64,000 nucleotides of DNA, taken from F23-B02 sp963625685. GTDB taxonomy: Bacteria; Bacillota; Clostridia; Oscillospirales; Oscillospiraceae. The notes under the pieces were generated by a model. That model worked only from the letters and a program-made list of their open reading frames with translations, was not told where the DNA came from and did not search any database. Made by a program: the position numbers and the translations under genes. The stretch is taken from positions 1-64,000 of the forward strand of contig CAVFTR010000003.1 of assembly GCA_963625685.1 (NCBI GenBank). Direction: 5' to 3'. This document shows, one piece after another, positions 1 through 8,211 of this stretch; position 1 is the stretch's first letter; each line of letters starts with the position of its first letter.

Positions 1-134
1 ACTTCAACACCGTCGGCACCGAGACCGACGAGGCCGACCACTGCGTCACCATCCGTGAGCGCGACAGCATGCAGCAGGTACGCATCCCCATCAGCGAGGT
101 CAAAGACTATATCGCTGAGAGAATAAAGTTCTGA
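1..134 (+). CDS. glyS: Glycine--tRNA ligase, C-terminal end (partial)
   Basis: Only the last 43 codons are inside the window; the gene enters from the left edge and stops at TGA 132-134. The translated tail carries TIRERDSMQQVRIPI followed by a short helix ending in KF. This matches the end of the anticodon-binding domain of the single-chain (GlyQS-type) class II glycyl-tRNA synthetase, where a T-x-R-x-R-D-x-M-x-Q-x-R-x-P-I pattern is usual. The enzyme charges tRNA-Gly in the cytosol. The stop overlaps the start of the next gene by one base, so the two are probably co-transcribed. Confidence 0.85.
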   Translation, partial: FNTVGTETDEADHCVTIRERDSMQQVRIPISEVKDYIAERIKF

Positions 135-2116
135 TGCCGACAGGCGCCCCGGTCTCGGAAAAGCCCGCGCTTGTCCGCGTTCTTGATGCCGTGGGACTCA
201 GCGTCAGGCGCCGTTATATCGCGCTGGCGGCGCTGAGCCTGCTCACGGGACTCGGGCTTGCGCTGGTCAGCGTGCTGATCACCAGGCAGGGAGTCTATGC
301 ATCACTGACATGGCTGTCTTCAAGCCTCCTGCCTCTGGCGATGACGACGCTGTTTCTGGGGCTTCTTACAATGCTTCTGGCATTGCTGCTTGATTCGCTT
401 TTCGTATCGGCGGCGCTTATGAGCCTGCTTGTCCTGTCGGCCTCGCTGGTCAATTATTTCAAGATGCTTATAACCTCGACGCCGTTTTATCTGTCCGATA
501 TCGGCCTTATAGGCAAGGCAGGAGACATAGCAAGGCTAAACAGCTCGTCGATAAGCTTTTCGCGGAACACGATCCTCGGCATGGCGGCCGTCGTCGTATG
601 GCTCACAGTGCTGTTTTTCTTTTCGCGGAGAATAAAATTCGGCGCAAAGCACAGGATAGCCGGCGCGGCGGCGGCGCTTCTCGCCTTCGGACTTGTGTTT
701 GCACTCAAGCCGGCGGCAAACGCCCTGGTATACAGCCCGTGCAGCGTGAACGTGGGGCAGGACTATAATCAGAGCTACGTCTACGAGCACGTCGGTATCC
801 CGCTCGGCCTGTGGCACTCGGCGCTCGGCCGAATATATGCCGGACCCGCCTTTGACGAGAGCCGCATGCCCGAGGTGCTCGCCTCGGCGCAGGAATACAT
901 AGACGAGGTGGACCCCGGCGGCAGCGAGGTAAAGCCCAACGTCATATTCATACTGTCGGAATCCTTCTCCGACGTCACCGAGCTGCCGGGAGTCAGCTAC
1001 GCCTCCGATCCTCTCGCGGATTTCCATGAGGCGCAGAAAGAGAGCGTTTACGGCACCTTCTATACCCGCTCGCTCGGCTACGGCACCTGCAATATCGAGC
1101 TTGAGATACTCACCGGCATAAACTCGAGATTCCTGACGGACGACAGGCAGCTCTGCTACATGTCGCCGTCCGATTTCAGCACCCTGTCCACCGTGCCGCG
1201 GGAGTTTTCCGACAACGGATATTACACCGCCTTCCTGCACATGTTCAACGACAGCATATATAACCGCACTCCCATCTATTCGCAGCTGGGCTTTGACGAG
1301 CTTTTCTTTACCGACAGCTTCACCGGGATAGACGACGAGGCCGCCGCGGCCGATGACTATTGGGAGTACATGCAGGACAAGGTGTCGGGCTCGTTTTATT
1401 CCGACGATTATATGGCCGAGCTGCTCATAAAGCTGTATGAGAAAAAATCGGCCGGCAGTCCGGTGTTCCTCTATGCCGCGAGCATGGAAAATCACACGCC
1501 GTTCGGCGCGGACAAATACGACAGCTACGACTATCCCTTCAGCTCTGCGCTCGGTGAGGAGGCTCAGGGCTGCCTGAACGCATACACGCAGGGCTGCGCG
1601 AACGCGTCCAAGTCCCTCGGAAAGCTGATAGATTATTTCTCTCAGGTCTCCGAGCCGACCATCATCGTCTTTTTCGGCGATCACCGCGCAGGGCTGCCGC
1701 TCGACGGCTCGGGAACGCTCTATTCGGCGCTCGGCATGTGCTCCGGCAGCGAAAGCAGCCAGTGGCCGGTCGAGACGATAGCCGAGCTGTACTCGACGAG
1801 CTATCTGATGTGGTCAAACGACGAGAGCCTGCTTCCCGCCGAGGCCGGAACGGAAATCGCAAGCTCCTCGGCCTTCCTCGGCCTTGACGCTCTGCGCGCG
1901 GCGGGCATAAGGCTCGACCAGTATTGGCGCATGATAGCATCCGTCAGGGAAAGCTGCACGGCCTACGAATGGCTGTACGCGGTCGACAACAGCGGAAATA
2001 TATATTCACAGCTCCCGGATACGATAGACGCGGATAAGTTCGACACCATGTCGTGGCTCATGCGCCAGGCGCTCTCCGGCAGCTCGGACGCAGCGTTCTA
2101 CAGGCTGCGGGAATGA
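134..2116 (+). CDS. LTA synthase family sulfatase-fold membrane protein
   Basis: This 660-residue protein has about five N-terminal membrane segments (residues 25-205) followed by an extracellular alkaline-phosphatase/sulfatase domain. Metal-binding and catalytic landmarks of the LtaS/phosphoglycerol transferase family are visible: N-V-I-F-I-L-S-E-S at residue 269 onward (metal ligand E276), YGTCNIELEILTG with the presumed nucleophile T318, and FFGDH with D516 and H517. By family knowledge it would transfer glycerol-phosphate or a similar group onto an envelope glycolipid or glycan. Its length fits LtaS-like proteins. The ATG overlaps the glyS stop. I cannot tell whether it is a true lipoteichoic acid synthase or a relative acting on another polymer. 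Confidence 0.85.
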   Translation: MPTGAPVSEKPALVRVLDAVGLSVRRRYIALAALSLLTGLGLALVSVLITRQGVYASLTWLSSSLLPLAMTTLFLGLLTMLLALLLDSLFVSAALMSLLVLSASLVNYFKMLITSTPFYLSDIGLIGKAGDIARLNSSSISFSRNTILGMAAVVVWLTVLFFFSRRIKFGAKHRIAGAAAALLAFGLVFALKPAANALVYSPCSVNVGQDYNQSYVYEHVGIPLGLWHSALGRIYAGPAFDESRMPEVLASAQEYIDEVDPGGSEVKPNVIFILSESFSDVTELPGVSYASDPLADFHEAQKESVYGTFYTRSLGYGTCNIELEILTGINSRFLTDDRQLCYMSPSDFSTLSTVPREFSDNGYYTAFLHMFNDSIYNRTPIYSQLGFDELFFTDSFTGIDDEAAAADDYWEYMQDKVSGSFYSDDYMAELLIKLYEKKSAGSPVFLYAASMENHTPFGADKYDSYDYPFSSALGEEAQGCLNAYTQGCANASKSLGKLIDYFSQVSEPTIIVFFGDHRAGLPLDGSGTLYSALGMCSGSESSQWPVETIAELYSTSYLMWSNDESLLPAEAGTEIASSSAFLGLDALRAAGIRLDQYWRMIASVRESCTAYEWLYAVDNSGNIYSQLPDTIDADKFDTMSWLMRQALSGSSDAAFYRLRE

Positions 2117-2132
2117 AACGGGAGGTGGCGTC

Positions 2133-2477
2133 ATGACGGCAGGCGAGGGCTTTGTCAAAGCGATAAAACCGATAGGCTGCGTATTGTTTCTCATTCTGTT
2201 TGCCGCGTTTATGGTGTTCTGCTTCACGAGCGAGGCTCCCCTCGGCGATAAGTACAGCTGCCCGCACACAACGGAATACTACTCGGAGCATCTTGACGAA
2301 TTTGAGCAGGAGCTCGAGGAAAATCTTCTACCGCTTGTAGACGGCATTGAGGACTGCCGCATAAGCGGGGATAAAATAACGATAGTCATAGCTCCCGACA
2401 GCTTTGACGCATCGTCGAAAATAATAATCCACTATTATGGCGAAACTTTATTTGACATACAAAAATCAGAGAAATGA
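2133..2477 (+). CDS. Small single-pass membrane protein, unknown function
   Basis: This 114-residue protein has one hydrophobic segment (about residues 13-32) and a short, acidic, predicted extracytoplasmic domain rich in Glu and Asp. A strong GGAGG sits just upstream of the ATG. The gene lies 16 bp after the LTA-synthase-like gene and its stop directly abuts the NAD synthase reading frame, so it is probably part of the same transcript. I recognise no family. The codon use matches its neighbours, which supports a real gene. Confidence 0.6.
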   Translation: MTAGEGFVKAIKPIGCVLFLILFAAFMVFCFTSEAPLGDKYSCPHTTEYYSEHLDEFEQELEENLLPLVDGIEDCRISGDKITIVIAPDSFDASSKIIIHYYGETLFDIQKSEK

Positions 2478-2486
2478 GTGATCAAA

Positions 2487-4391
2487 ATGAAAGACGGATT
2501 TATCAAAGTTGCAGCCGCATCTCCGATGATAAAGGTCGCCGACACGGAATATAACGCCGGCAAGGTCATCGAATGTATGAAAAAAGCGTCCGAAAAAGGC
2601 GTAAAGCTGCTCGTTTTCCCCGAGCTCACGCTCACGGGCTGCTCCTGCTATGATCTTTTCGGCCACAGCGTCATCCTCCGCGGCGCGGAGAGAGCGCTTG
2701 AAAGGGTCATCGAGGCCAGCGCCGGAAGCGACATGCTCGTCATCGTCGGCCTGCCCTACGCGCCGAGAGGCGGCGCGCTGTACAGCGTCGCGGCGGTCGT
2801 CTCCGACGGCGAGCTTCTGGGACTCGTGCCCCGCTCCGAGACCGACGGCAGCATGTTCGCCGCGGCCGACGAAGAGGGCGGCGAGGAGACCGTATGCGGA
2901 AAGTTCGACGCCTTCTTCGACACCGAGCTTCTGTTTACGAGCGACGTGCTGCCCGGCCTTTCCGTTGCGGTCGAGCTCGGCGCGGACGCAGAAGCCATAG
3001 ACTCTCCGGCTGCACGCCACGCTCTTGCAGGTGCCACGGTCATAGCTTCCATGGCCTCCTTCCCGGCCACCGTCAGCTCCACCATCGAGGCCACGGACTC
3101 GGTCAGATACCGCTCGAAGCATCTGCGCTGCGGTATCGTCCTCGCCGCTCCCGGCAAGGGCGAGAGCACGACCGACAATGTCTACTCCGGCCTGTGCATG
3201 GTCGCCGAAAACGGCGAGGTGCTCGCCTCGGATGAGCGCGAGGACTGCTTCGTCGTGTCAGAGCTCGACGTTGAGTATCTTGAAAACCTCCGCCGCAAGA
3301 GCGGAAAATACGGCAGGAGCCAGTATAAGTACAGCCACTCCGAGCTCTACTGGGGCGAGGAGCTATGCGAAACGGAGCTCACGCGCACCTACCGCAAGCT
3401 GCCGCATCTGCCGGAGCTTGAAAAGGACATGGGCAACTACTGCCGCAGAATGTTCGACATCCAGGTCTCCGGACTTGTAAAGCGCATGAGCTACGCGGGG
3501 CTCGACCACTGCGTCGTGGGCATCTCCGGCGGCGTCGACTCGACCCTGACGGTCATGGTCTGCGCCGAGGCCGTAAAGCGCATGGGCCTGCCCTCGACGA
3601 ACGTCGTCGCCTGCACGCTGCCCTGCTTCGGCACCTCCTCCCGCACGAAGTCCAACGCCATCATCGTCGCCGAGCAGGTCGGTGCGGAGGTCCGCGTCAT
3701 CGATATAGGCGAGAGCGTTTACAAGCACTTCGACGATATCGGCCACGCTCACGACGACTACTCCATCGCCTATGAGAACGCTCAGGCGCGTGAGCGCACG
3801 CAGGTGCTCATGGATATAGCCAACAAGGTCAACGGCCTTGACGTCGGTACCGAGGACCTCAGCGAGTTCGTTGACGGCTGGTGCACCTATAACGGCGACC
3901 ACACGAGCATGTACGACGTGAACATGGGGCTGACCAAAACTCAGGTCCGCGCAGGCGTCCGCTATATCGCGCAGCACACCGAGGACAAGGTCCTCGCCGA
4001 CGCGCTGTGGGACGTTCTCGACTGCCCCGTAACGCCGGAGCTGCTGCCGATACACGACGATCAGATCGAGCAGAAGAGCGAGGAGAATGTCGGCTCGTAC
4101 AGCCTTCAGGACTTCTTCACGCACAAGATGATGATCTGCGGCTTCTCGCCGGCCAAGACCATGCGCCTTGCAAAGGCCGCCTACGGCGACGAGTTTTCCG
4201 ACGAGGAGCTCACCAGGTGGCTCCGCAGCTACTGCAAGCGCTATTTCAGCCAGCAGTTCAAGCGCAGCTGCCTGATGGACGGCCCGAGCGTCGAGGCCTT
4301 CTCCGTCTCGCCGAGAGTCGGCTTCCTGATCCCCTCGGACGCAGAGAACAGCCTGTTCATGGCCTCTGTCGACAGCGTCGCAAAGGAGTAA
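2487..4391 (+). CDS. nadE: NAD(+) synthase, two-domain form with degenerate glutaminase site
   Basis: The protein (634 residues from ATG 2487; an in-frame GTG at 2478 is possible) has an N-terminal nitrilase-fold glutaminase domain and a C-terminal synthetase domain. The synthetase part is intact: SGGVDS P-loop near residue 347 and the GTEDLSE...TYNGDH stretch that binds substrate. It would amidate nicotinic acid adenine dinucleotide in the last step of NAD synthesis. The glutaminase triad is not intact. E46 (in FPELTLTG) is present, but the usual Lys in V-P-K is R116 and the nucleophile in E-I-C-E-D-L-W is replaced by G165 (read as VELGADA). This enzyme may therefore use free ammonia. A terminator follows the stop. 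Confidence 0.92.
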   Translation: MKDGFIKVAAASPMIKVADTEYNAGKVIECMKKASEKGVKLLVFPELTLTGCSCYDLFGHSVILRGAERALERVIEASAGSDMLVIVGLPYAPRGGALYSVAAVVSDGELLGLVPRSETDGSMFAAADEEGGEETVCGKFDAFFDTELLFTSDVLPGLSVAVELGADAEAIDSPAARHALAGATVIASMASFPATVSSTIEATDSVRYRSKHLRCGIVLAAPGKGESTTDNVYSGLCMVAENGEVLASDEREDCFVVSELDVEYLENLRRKSGKYGRSQYKYSHSELYWGEELCETELTRTYRKLPHLPELEKDMGNYCRRMFDIQVSGLVKRMSYAGLDHCVVGISGGVDSTLTVMVCAEAVKRMGLPSTNVVACTLPCFGTSSRTKSNAIIVAEQVGAEVRVIDIGESVYKHFDDIGHAHDDYSIAYENAQARERTQVLMDIANKVNGLDVGTEDLSEFVDGWCTYNGDHTSMYDVNMGLTKTQVRAGVRYIAQHTEDKVLADALWDVLDCPVTPELLPIHDDQIEQKSEENVGSYSLQDFFTHKMMICGFSPAKTMRLAKAAYGDEFSDEELTRWLRSYCKRYFSQQFKRSCLMDGPSVEAFSVSPRVGFLIPSDAENSLFMASVDSVAKE

Positions 4392-4402
4392 AGGCTAACA
4401 TT

Positions 4403-4435
4403 AAAAAAGCTCGGGCATTTGCCTGAGCTTTTTTA
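4403..4435 (+). terminator. Intrinsic terminator after nadE
   Basis: An A-run and GCTCGGGC pair with GCCTGAGC across a short TTT loop, followed by six T residues. It lies 12 bp after the nadE stop. Confidence 0.85.
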
Positions 4436-4510
4436 AAAATCACCGTAACGAACGGTCTTTGAAAAGAACTAATAGATGCTAATAGATGTAAGCAGATCGA
4501 CAAACCCTAC

Positions 4511-4670
4511 GCTGCTGCGCAAAGATAACCGCGCAGCGGGGGAGTTCGAGGGGGCAAGGCCCACCTCGAGTTGGATCATAGCCATCAAAAACGTCCGTAA
4601 GGACTTTTTGACGAGCGGAGCGAGATTTTTTGTGAAGCGTGCAAAAAAGTCACTGACTTTTTTGACACGC
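4511..4670. repeat. Structured dispersed repeat, copy 1
   Basis: About 160 bp that recur, with scattered substitutions, at 33560-33754. Four conserved hairpins are visible in order: GCTGCGC/GCGCAGC; a CTCGAGG-type stem around a GGGC/GCCC core; GTCC-GTAA-GGAC followed by T-run; and AAAAAAGTCA/TGACTTTTTT. The third loop is GTAA here and GCAA in the other copy, both GNRA type. The element sits between the nadE terminator and the RBS of the sigma factor gene. A 10-bp direct repeat CTAATAGATG (4469-4488) precedes it. No coding function is evident. Confidence 0.75.
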
Positions 4671-4685
4671 GAGGAGGTGAAGTCC

Positions 4686-5183
4686 GTGGCGAAGGGCGAG
4701 GATATCTATACCGAGCACGCGCAGCGCGTTTACCGCTATCTGTTCTCGCTGTGCGGCGAGGCCGATACGGCCGAGGAGCTCACGCAGGAGACCTTTTACC
4801 GTGCGCTCAAGAGCTTAAACAGCTATCGCGGCGAGGCTTCACCGCAGGTCTGGCTGTGCGCGATAGCAAAAAGGCTGTGGTATAAGGAGCTTGAGCGCAG
4901 GTCAAGGACAGCGCCGCTCGACGAGGGCCTTGCCGAGAGCATGGCAGCGCCCGACGACACCGCGCTGCTTACGGAAAAGCGCGACGACAGAATGAGGCTG
5001 TACCGCGCGATGCAGAAGCTCGACGCCGACACGCGCGAGGTCATACACCTGCGCATCGCGGGCGATTTCTCCTTCCGCGATATCGGCGAGATACTCGGCC
5101 GCAGCGAGGTCTGGGCACGTGTGCGCTTTTATCGCGGCAAGCAGGAGCTTTCAGAGATCATCGGAGGTGAAGACAATGAGTGA
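4686..5183 (+). CDS. RNA polymerase sigma factor, sigma-70/ECF type
   Basis: The protein has 165 residues from GTG 4686, chosen because a perfect GAGGAGGTG (4671-4679) precedes it. Longer in-frame starts would run through the structured repeat. Region 2 is seen at residues 8-70 (AEELTQETFYRALKSLNSYRG, core-binding and -10 recognition) and region 4 at about 112-160 (a helix-turn-helix around FSFRDIGEILGRSEVWARV). There is no region 1 or 3, as in ECF sigma factors. The next gene encodes a zinc-finger anti-sigma factor and overlaps by 8 bp, the standard arrangement for an ECF sigma/anti-sigma pair. The target regulon cannot be read from the sequence. Confidence 0.88.
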   Translation: MAKGEDIYTEHAQRVYRYLFSLCGEADTAEELTQETFYRALKSLNSYRGEASPQVWLCAIAKRLWYKELERRSRTAPLDEGLAESMAAPDDTALLTEKRDDRMRLYRAMQKLDADTREVIHLRIAGDFSFRDIGEILGRSEVWARVRFYRGKQELSEIIGGEDNE

Positions 5184-6156
5184 GAAGAAACTATCATGCT
5201 GCGTGGTGCGCGATCTGCTGCCGTCCTACGTTGAGGAGCTGACGGAAAGCGAGACCTCGGAGCTTGTCAGGGAGCATCTTGACTCCTGCGCCGAATGTAA
5301 AAAGGCCGAGGAGGAAATGCGCTCGCAGCTCGGCATTGCGCGCGCGCCCGCACCGAAGCTCGGCTTCCTGCGCAGATACAGGCTGCGGCAGCTGCTCTCC
5401 GCGCTTCTGGCGGCCATAGTCACGGTCGCCGCGATGTGCCTGCTGTACTCTTCGGAGTTCAAGTATCAGAACACCGAGGCCGGACGGCTGGCCGCCGTTG
5501 AGGACTTCGTCACGCAGGACATGCCCTCACCTTATTCCGGCGAGGAGCCGCCCAAGCTCGTGACCGGCACGCCGCTGACCGTGCACGCCTGGGCAGAGCA
5601 GGGCGACAGGCTGTATCTTTTCTATACCGCCGACACCGAGGATAATATCCAGGGCTTTGTAGAGCTCGAGCGCGGCATAAACGGGCGCTACAGACCGCTG
5701 GACTCGATAGTCGCCCCGTCGAAGAAAACCGCCGGAGTAGCGGGCTTGAACCGTTCGGAGAGCGAGACCTACCTGCTTGCAGCCTACAGCTGCCGCGGCA
5801 TATATTCTGCCGAGCTGAGCTTTCATGTTTACTGCGACGGCTTCATAAAGACCGCGTCCATGACCGTGGATATCGACAGTCCCGACTTTTTAAAGCTCTG
5901 CAGCTTCAGCGAGCTCTGTGATGCGCTCGGCGTGGAGCCCGACGGACTCGATACGATCGCGCCGTTTTCCCTGCGCTCGGTAAAGCTTCTTGACGAGAAC
6001 GGAAACGACGTGACCGCGCAGTACACCGACGAGAGCGTCGATCAGAGCTGGGCAGGCGGCCCGAGCGCAGCCGAGACCGGCGCCGTCTACGTTTTCATGG
6101 CCATAGCCGCCGCCGCCGGCATCATCCTCGTGCGCTTTTTCCTGAAAAAAGACTGA
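5176..6156 (+). CDS. Anti-sigma factor with zf-HC2 domain
   Basis: The protein has 326 residues. The start at 5176 follows GGAGGTGA (5163-5170) and overlaps the sigma gene. An N-terminal zinc-binding anti-sigma domain is indicated by C8/C9 and the H34-x3-C38-x2-C41 motif. A membrane segment follows at about residues 75-95, then an extracytoplasmic sensor-like region, and a second membrane segment near the C-terminus (about 300-322). By family knowledge it would hold the sigma factor inactive until an envelope signal is sensed. The extracytoplasmic part is not assignable to a known ligand domain by eye. Confidence 0.82.
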   Translation: MSEKKLSCCVVRDLLPSYVEELTESETSELVREHLDSCAECKKAEEEMRSQLGIARAPAPKLGFLRRYRLRQLLSALLAAIVTVAAMCLLYSSEFKYQNTEAGRLAAVEDFVTQDMPSPYSGEEPPKLVTGTPLTVHAWAEQGDRLYLFYTADTEDNIQGFVELERGINGRYRPLDSIVAPSKKTAGVAGLNRSESETYLLAAYSCRGIYSAELSFHVYCDGFIKTASMTVDIDSPDFLKLCSFSELCDALGVEPDGLDTIAPFSLRSVKLLDENGNDVTAQYTDESVDQSWAGGPSAAETGAVYVFMAIAAAAGIILVRFFLKKD

Positions 6157-6235
6157 GAAGCAGAGGAGCCCCCGCGCCGCAGGGGGGCGGATGCGACCAA
6201 ATCGCAAAAAAGTTTATACAGTCACATAAAAAGTG

Positions 6236-6264
6236 TTGCAATATGCAAAATACTGTGATATATT
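6236..6264 (+). promoter_or_regulatory. Sigma-A promoter of candidate small RNA
   Basis: TTGCAA (6236-6241), 17-bp spacer, TATATT (6259-6264). The predicted start near 6271 is only about 65 nt before an intrinsic terminator, with no ORF between. Confidence 0.55.
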
Positions 6265-6270
6265 ATTAAC

Positions 6271-6338
6271 GATACAGAGGATCGCGTCCCCCCGTGATCC
6301 CGCTCCCGAGGCCTCCGCGCCCCGGGAGCTTTCTTTTT
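6271..6338 (+). ncRNA. Candidate small RNA of about 67 nt
   Basis: Between the promoter at 6236-6264 and the terminator at 6302-6338 lies a hairpin GGATC...GATCC (6279-6300) and then the terminator stem GCTCCCG/CGGGAGC. There is no ORF or ribosome-binding site. A second promoter for the following gene lies downstream of the terminator, so this is a self-contained transcription unit. It could also be a premature-termination leader. I recognise no RNA family. Confidence 0.4.
6302..6338 (+). terminator. Intrinsic terminator of the candidate small RNA
   Basis: GCTCCCG (6302-6308) pairs with CGGGAGC (6323-6329), followed by TTTCTTTTT. Confidence 0.7.
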
Positions 6339-6342
6339 GGGC

Positions 6343-6371
6343 TTGAAAACGCGATTTTTATGTGATAAATT
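6343..6371 (+). promoter_or_regulatory. Promoter of the thioesterase-ATPase operon
   Basis: TTGAAA (6343-6348), 17-bp spacer, TAAATT (6366-6371), about 40 bp upstream of the start codon. Confidence 0.5.
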
Positions 6372-6412
6372 ATCCCCATCGGAAATTATATTTTATTAAG
6401 GAGACAGCTTTT

Positions 6413-6799
6413 ATGGAAATCGGAATAAAAGGCAAGGTCGAGACCGTCGTTGACGGCAGCAACACCGCGAAGTTCGTCGGCAGCGGCTCTCTGGACGTTT
6501 TCGCGACTCCCTGCATGATCGGGCTGATGGAGCAGGCCGCGCAGATGTCCGTAGCGCCGCATCTCGCCGAGGGCGAGGGCACCGTCGGCACGAAGCTCGA
6601 GATAAGCCACGACGCCGCAACGCCTCTGGGCATGAGGGTCTGGGCCGAGAGCGAGCTTATAGAGATCGACCGCCGCCGCCTCGTTTTCGAGGTCAGGGCC
6701 TTTGACGAGTGCGGCCAGATAGGCGCGGGCCGTCACGAGCGCTTTATCATAAACAACGAAAAGTTCATCGCCAAGGCAAACGCCAAGGGAGAAAAGTGA
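6413..6799 (+). CDS. Thioesterase family protein (FlK-like hotdog fold)
   Basis: The protein has 128 residues; the ATG at 6413 follows AAGGAGA. The sequence FATPCMIGLMEQAA and SHDAATPLG places T32, E40 and H66 at the positions of the Thr/Glu/His catalytic set of the fluoroacetyl-CoA thioesterase-like hotdog subfamily. It probably hydrolyses a small acyl-CoA; the substrate is unknown and many family members are annotated only as thioesterase. Its stop overlaps the start of the next gene (TGATG), so the two are translationally coupled. Confidence 0.75.
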   Translation: MEIGIKGKVETVVDGSNTAKFVGSGSLDVFATPCMIGLMEQAAQMSVAPHLAEGEGTVGTKLEISHDAATPLGMRVWAESELIEIDRRRLVFEVRAFDECGQIGAGRHERFIINNEKFIAKANAKGEK

Positions 6800-7506
6800 T
6801 GAAGCATTTCATCGTTCTTATCGGAAACTACGGCTCGGGCAAAACGGAGATCGCGATAAACCTCGCGGTAAACTCCGCGGCCAAGGGCCTCAACACGCTG
6901 GTCGTCGATCTTGACAAGGTAAACGATTATTTCCGCATGAGCGACCGAGTGGATCTGCTCAAGGAAAACCACGTCAATCTCGTCTCCCCGACCTTCGCCG
7001 GTCAGGGCGTCACGCCGAGCAACATGTCCGCGGCCGTGGCCTCGGCCTTCGCAGGCGACTGGGACCTGTGCATTTTCGACGTCGGCGGCGACGCGGCGGG
7101 AGCCATGTCGCTGGGCAGATATCACACCGACTTTGCCGCCCTCGAGGAGGGGCAGCTCGAGGTCTACGATATCGTAAACGTCTTCCGGCCCATGTCCGAG
7201 AGCCCGGAGAAGATACTCAAGCTCAAGGAGGAGATGGAGGGCTTTGCAAGGCTCAGGGTCACGGGCTTTGTCAACAACTCCAATCTTCTCAACTTCGCGA
7301 GCGCCGACGATATCCGTCAGGGCTACGAGGTCCTGCGCGAGACCAGCGATATCTCCGGCATCCCCGTCGCCCACACGACGGGACGCAAGTGCTTCCTCGA
7401 CGAGTTCCTGCGCGACGGGCGCGACCCGAAGTATATAGGCGAGCCCATCGGGCTTGAGACCTATATGCACCGCTCGTGGGAGGCCTTCACCAATCTGGGA
7501 CTGTAA
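6799..7506 (+). CDS. P-loop ATPase, CobQ/MinD/ParA-like
   Basis: The protein has 235 residues; the start at 6799 overlaps the thioesterase stop. The N-terminus carries a Walker A motif G-N-Y-G-S-G-K-T-E (residues 8-16), followed by AINLAVNSAAKGLNTLVVDLDKVN, typical of SIMIBI-class ATPases that load a deviant P-loop. A Walker-B-like strand LCIFDVGGDAAG lies near residue 93. The substrate or partner is unknown. Pairing with a thioesterase-like gene is suggestive of a conserved gene couple but gives no function. Confidence 0.65.
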   Translation: MKHFIVLIGNYGSGKTEIAINLAVNSAAKGLNTLVVDLDKVNDYFRMSDRVDLLKENHVNLVSPTFAGQGVTPSNMSAAVASAFAGDWDLCIFDVGGDAAGAMSLGRYHTDFAALEEGQLEVYDIVNVFRPMSESPEKILKLKEEMEGFARLRVTGFVNNSNLLNFASADDIRQGYEVLRETSDISGIPVAHTTGRKCFLDEFLRDGRDPKYIGEPIGLETYMHRSWEAFTNLGL

Positions 7507-7514
7507 AATGCCAA

Positions 7515-7545
7515 AGCCCGGGAGCATCAGTTCCCGGGCTTTTTT
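7515..7545 (+). terminator. Intrinsic terminator after the P-loop ATPase gene
   Basis: AGCCCGGGA pairs with TCCCGGGCT across a short loop, followed by six T residues. Confidence 0.9.
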
Positions 7546-7557
7546 GACTCTGCCTAT

Positions 7558-8211
7558 ATGAAAACACGAATGATAAAAATCTTCATATGCCTTGAGGCCG
7601 CGCTGTACCTCGCCTTTACGGCGATGGACGTCCTCGGCGCGGGCGGCAGCGCGCCCCTGAAGTTTACCGGTATCGCGCTGTGCTTTGCCTTTTCGCTGCT
7701 TTTGAGTATGAGCGGTGGAGAGCGGCTCGTCACGGCGGCTGTCGGCCTCGCGGCGGCGGCGGATACATTCCTGCTCCTGCTCGACAGATATTACGCTGTC
7801 GGCCTTGGCCTGTTTTTCGTCGTGCAGATACTGTATTTTGCGCGCATCTACCGCGCAAACGGACACAAGAGCGCGTGGCCGACGCGCGTTTACCTGTTCA
7901 CGGGCTGCTTTGCGCTGTTTATGTATATCGGCGGGGACAATGTGCTGCCTGCGCTGCCGGCAGCGGCGTATTTTGCCTTTTTCCTGTGCAATGTCATGCA
8001 GGCCTCGGGCAGCGAAAACAGGCTGTTTTTTGCCGGACTGTGCGTATTTTTGTGCTGCGATATCTGCGTTGGCCTGCACAATATTCCGGATCGGATCCCC
8101 GATTGGCTGCACCGCGCCGCCGATATCGGGATGTGGACCTTTTACCTGCCCTCGCAGGTGATGCTGGTTTTGTCGGGAAGGGAGCGCGATGCGTATGAAA
8201 AGCCCGAATAG
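7558..8211 (+). CDS. Polytopic membrane protein, YhhN (lysoplasmalogenase)-like
   Basis: The protein has 217 residues with roughly seven or eight hydrophobic segments. The stretch ADTFLLLLDRYYAVGLGLFF and the C-terminal CDICVGLHN...YLPSQVMLVLSG resemble the YhhN/TMEM86 family, which includes lysoplasmalogenases that cleave lysoplasmalogens in the membrane. The similarity is by pattern only. No good Shine-Dalgarno precedes ATG 7558, and ATG 7570 is an alternative. The following gene overlaps it by 23 bp. Confidence 0.55.
   Translation: MKTRMIKIFICLEAALYLAFTAMDVLGAGGSAPLKFTGIALCFAFSLLLSMSGGERLVTAAVGLAAAADTFLLLLDRYYAVGLGLFFVVQILYFARIYRANGHKSAWPTRVYLFTGCFALFMYIGGDNVLPALPAAAYFAFFLCNVMQASGSENRLFFAGLCVFLCCDICVGLHNIPDRIPDWLHRAADIGMWTFYLPSQVMLVLSGRERDAYEKPE

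Noticed and set aside
4476..4685. N-terminal extension of the sigma factor reading frame
   Set aside because: It runs through the structured repeat, has no ribosome-binding site and no family similarity; GTG 4686 has a perfect GAGGAGGTG.
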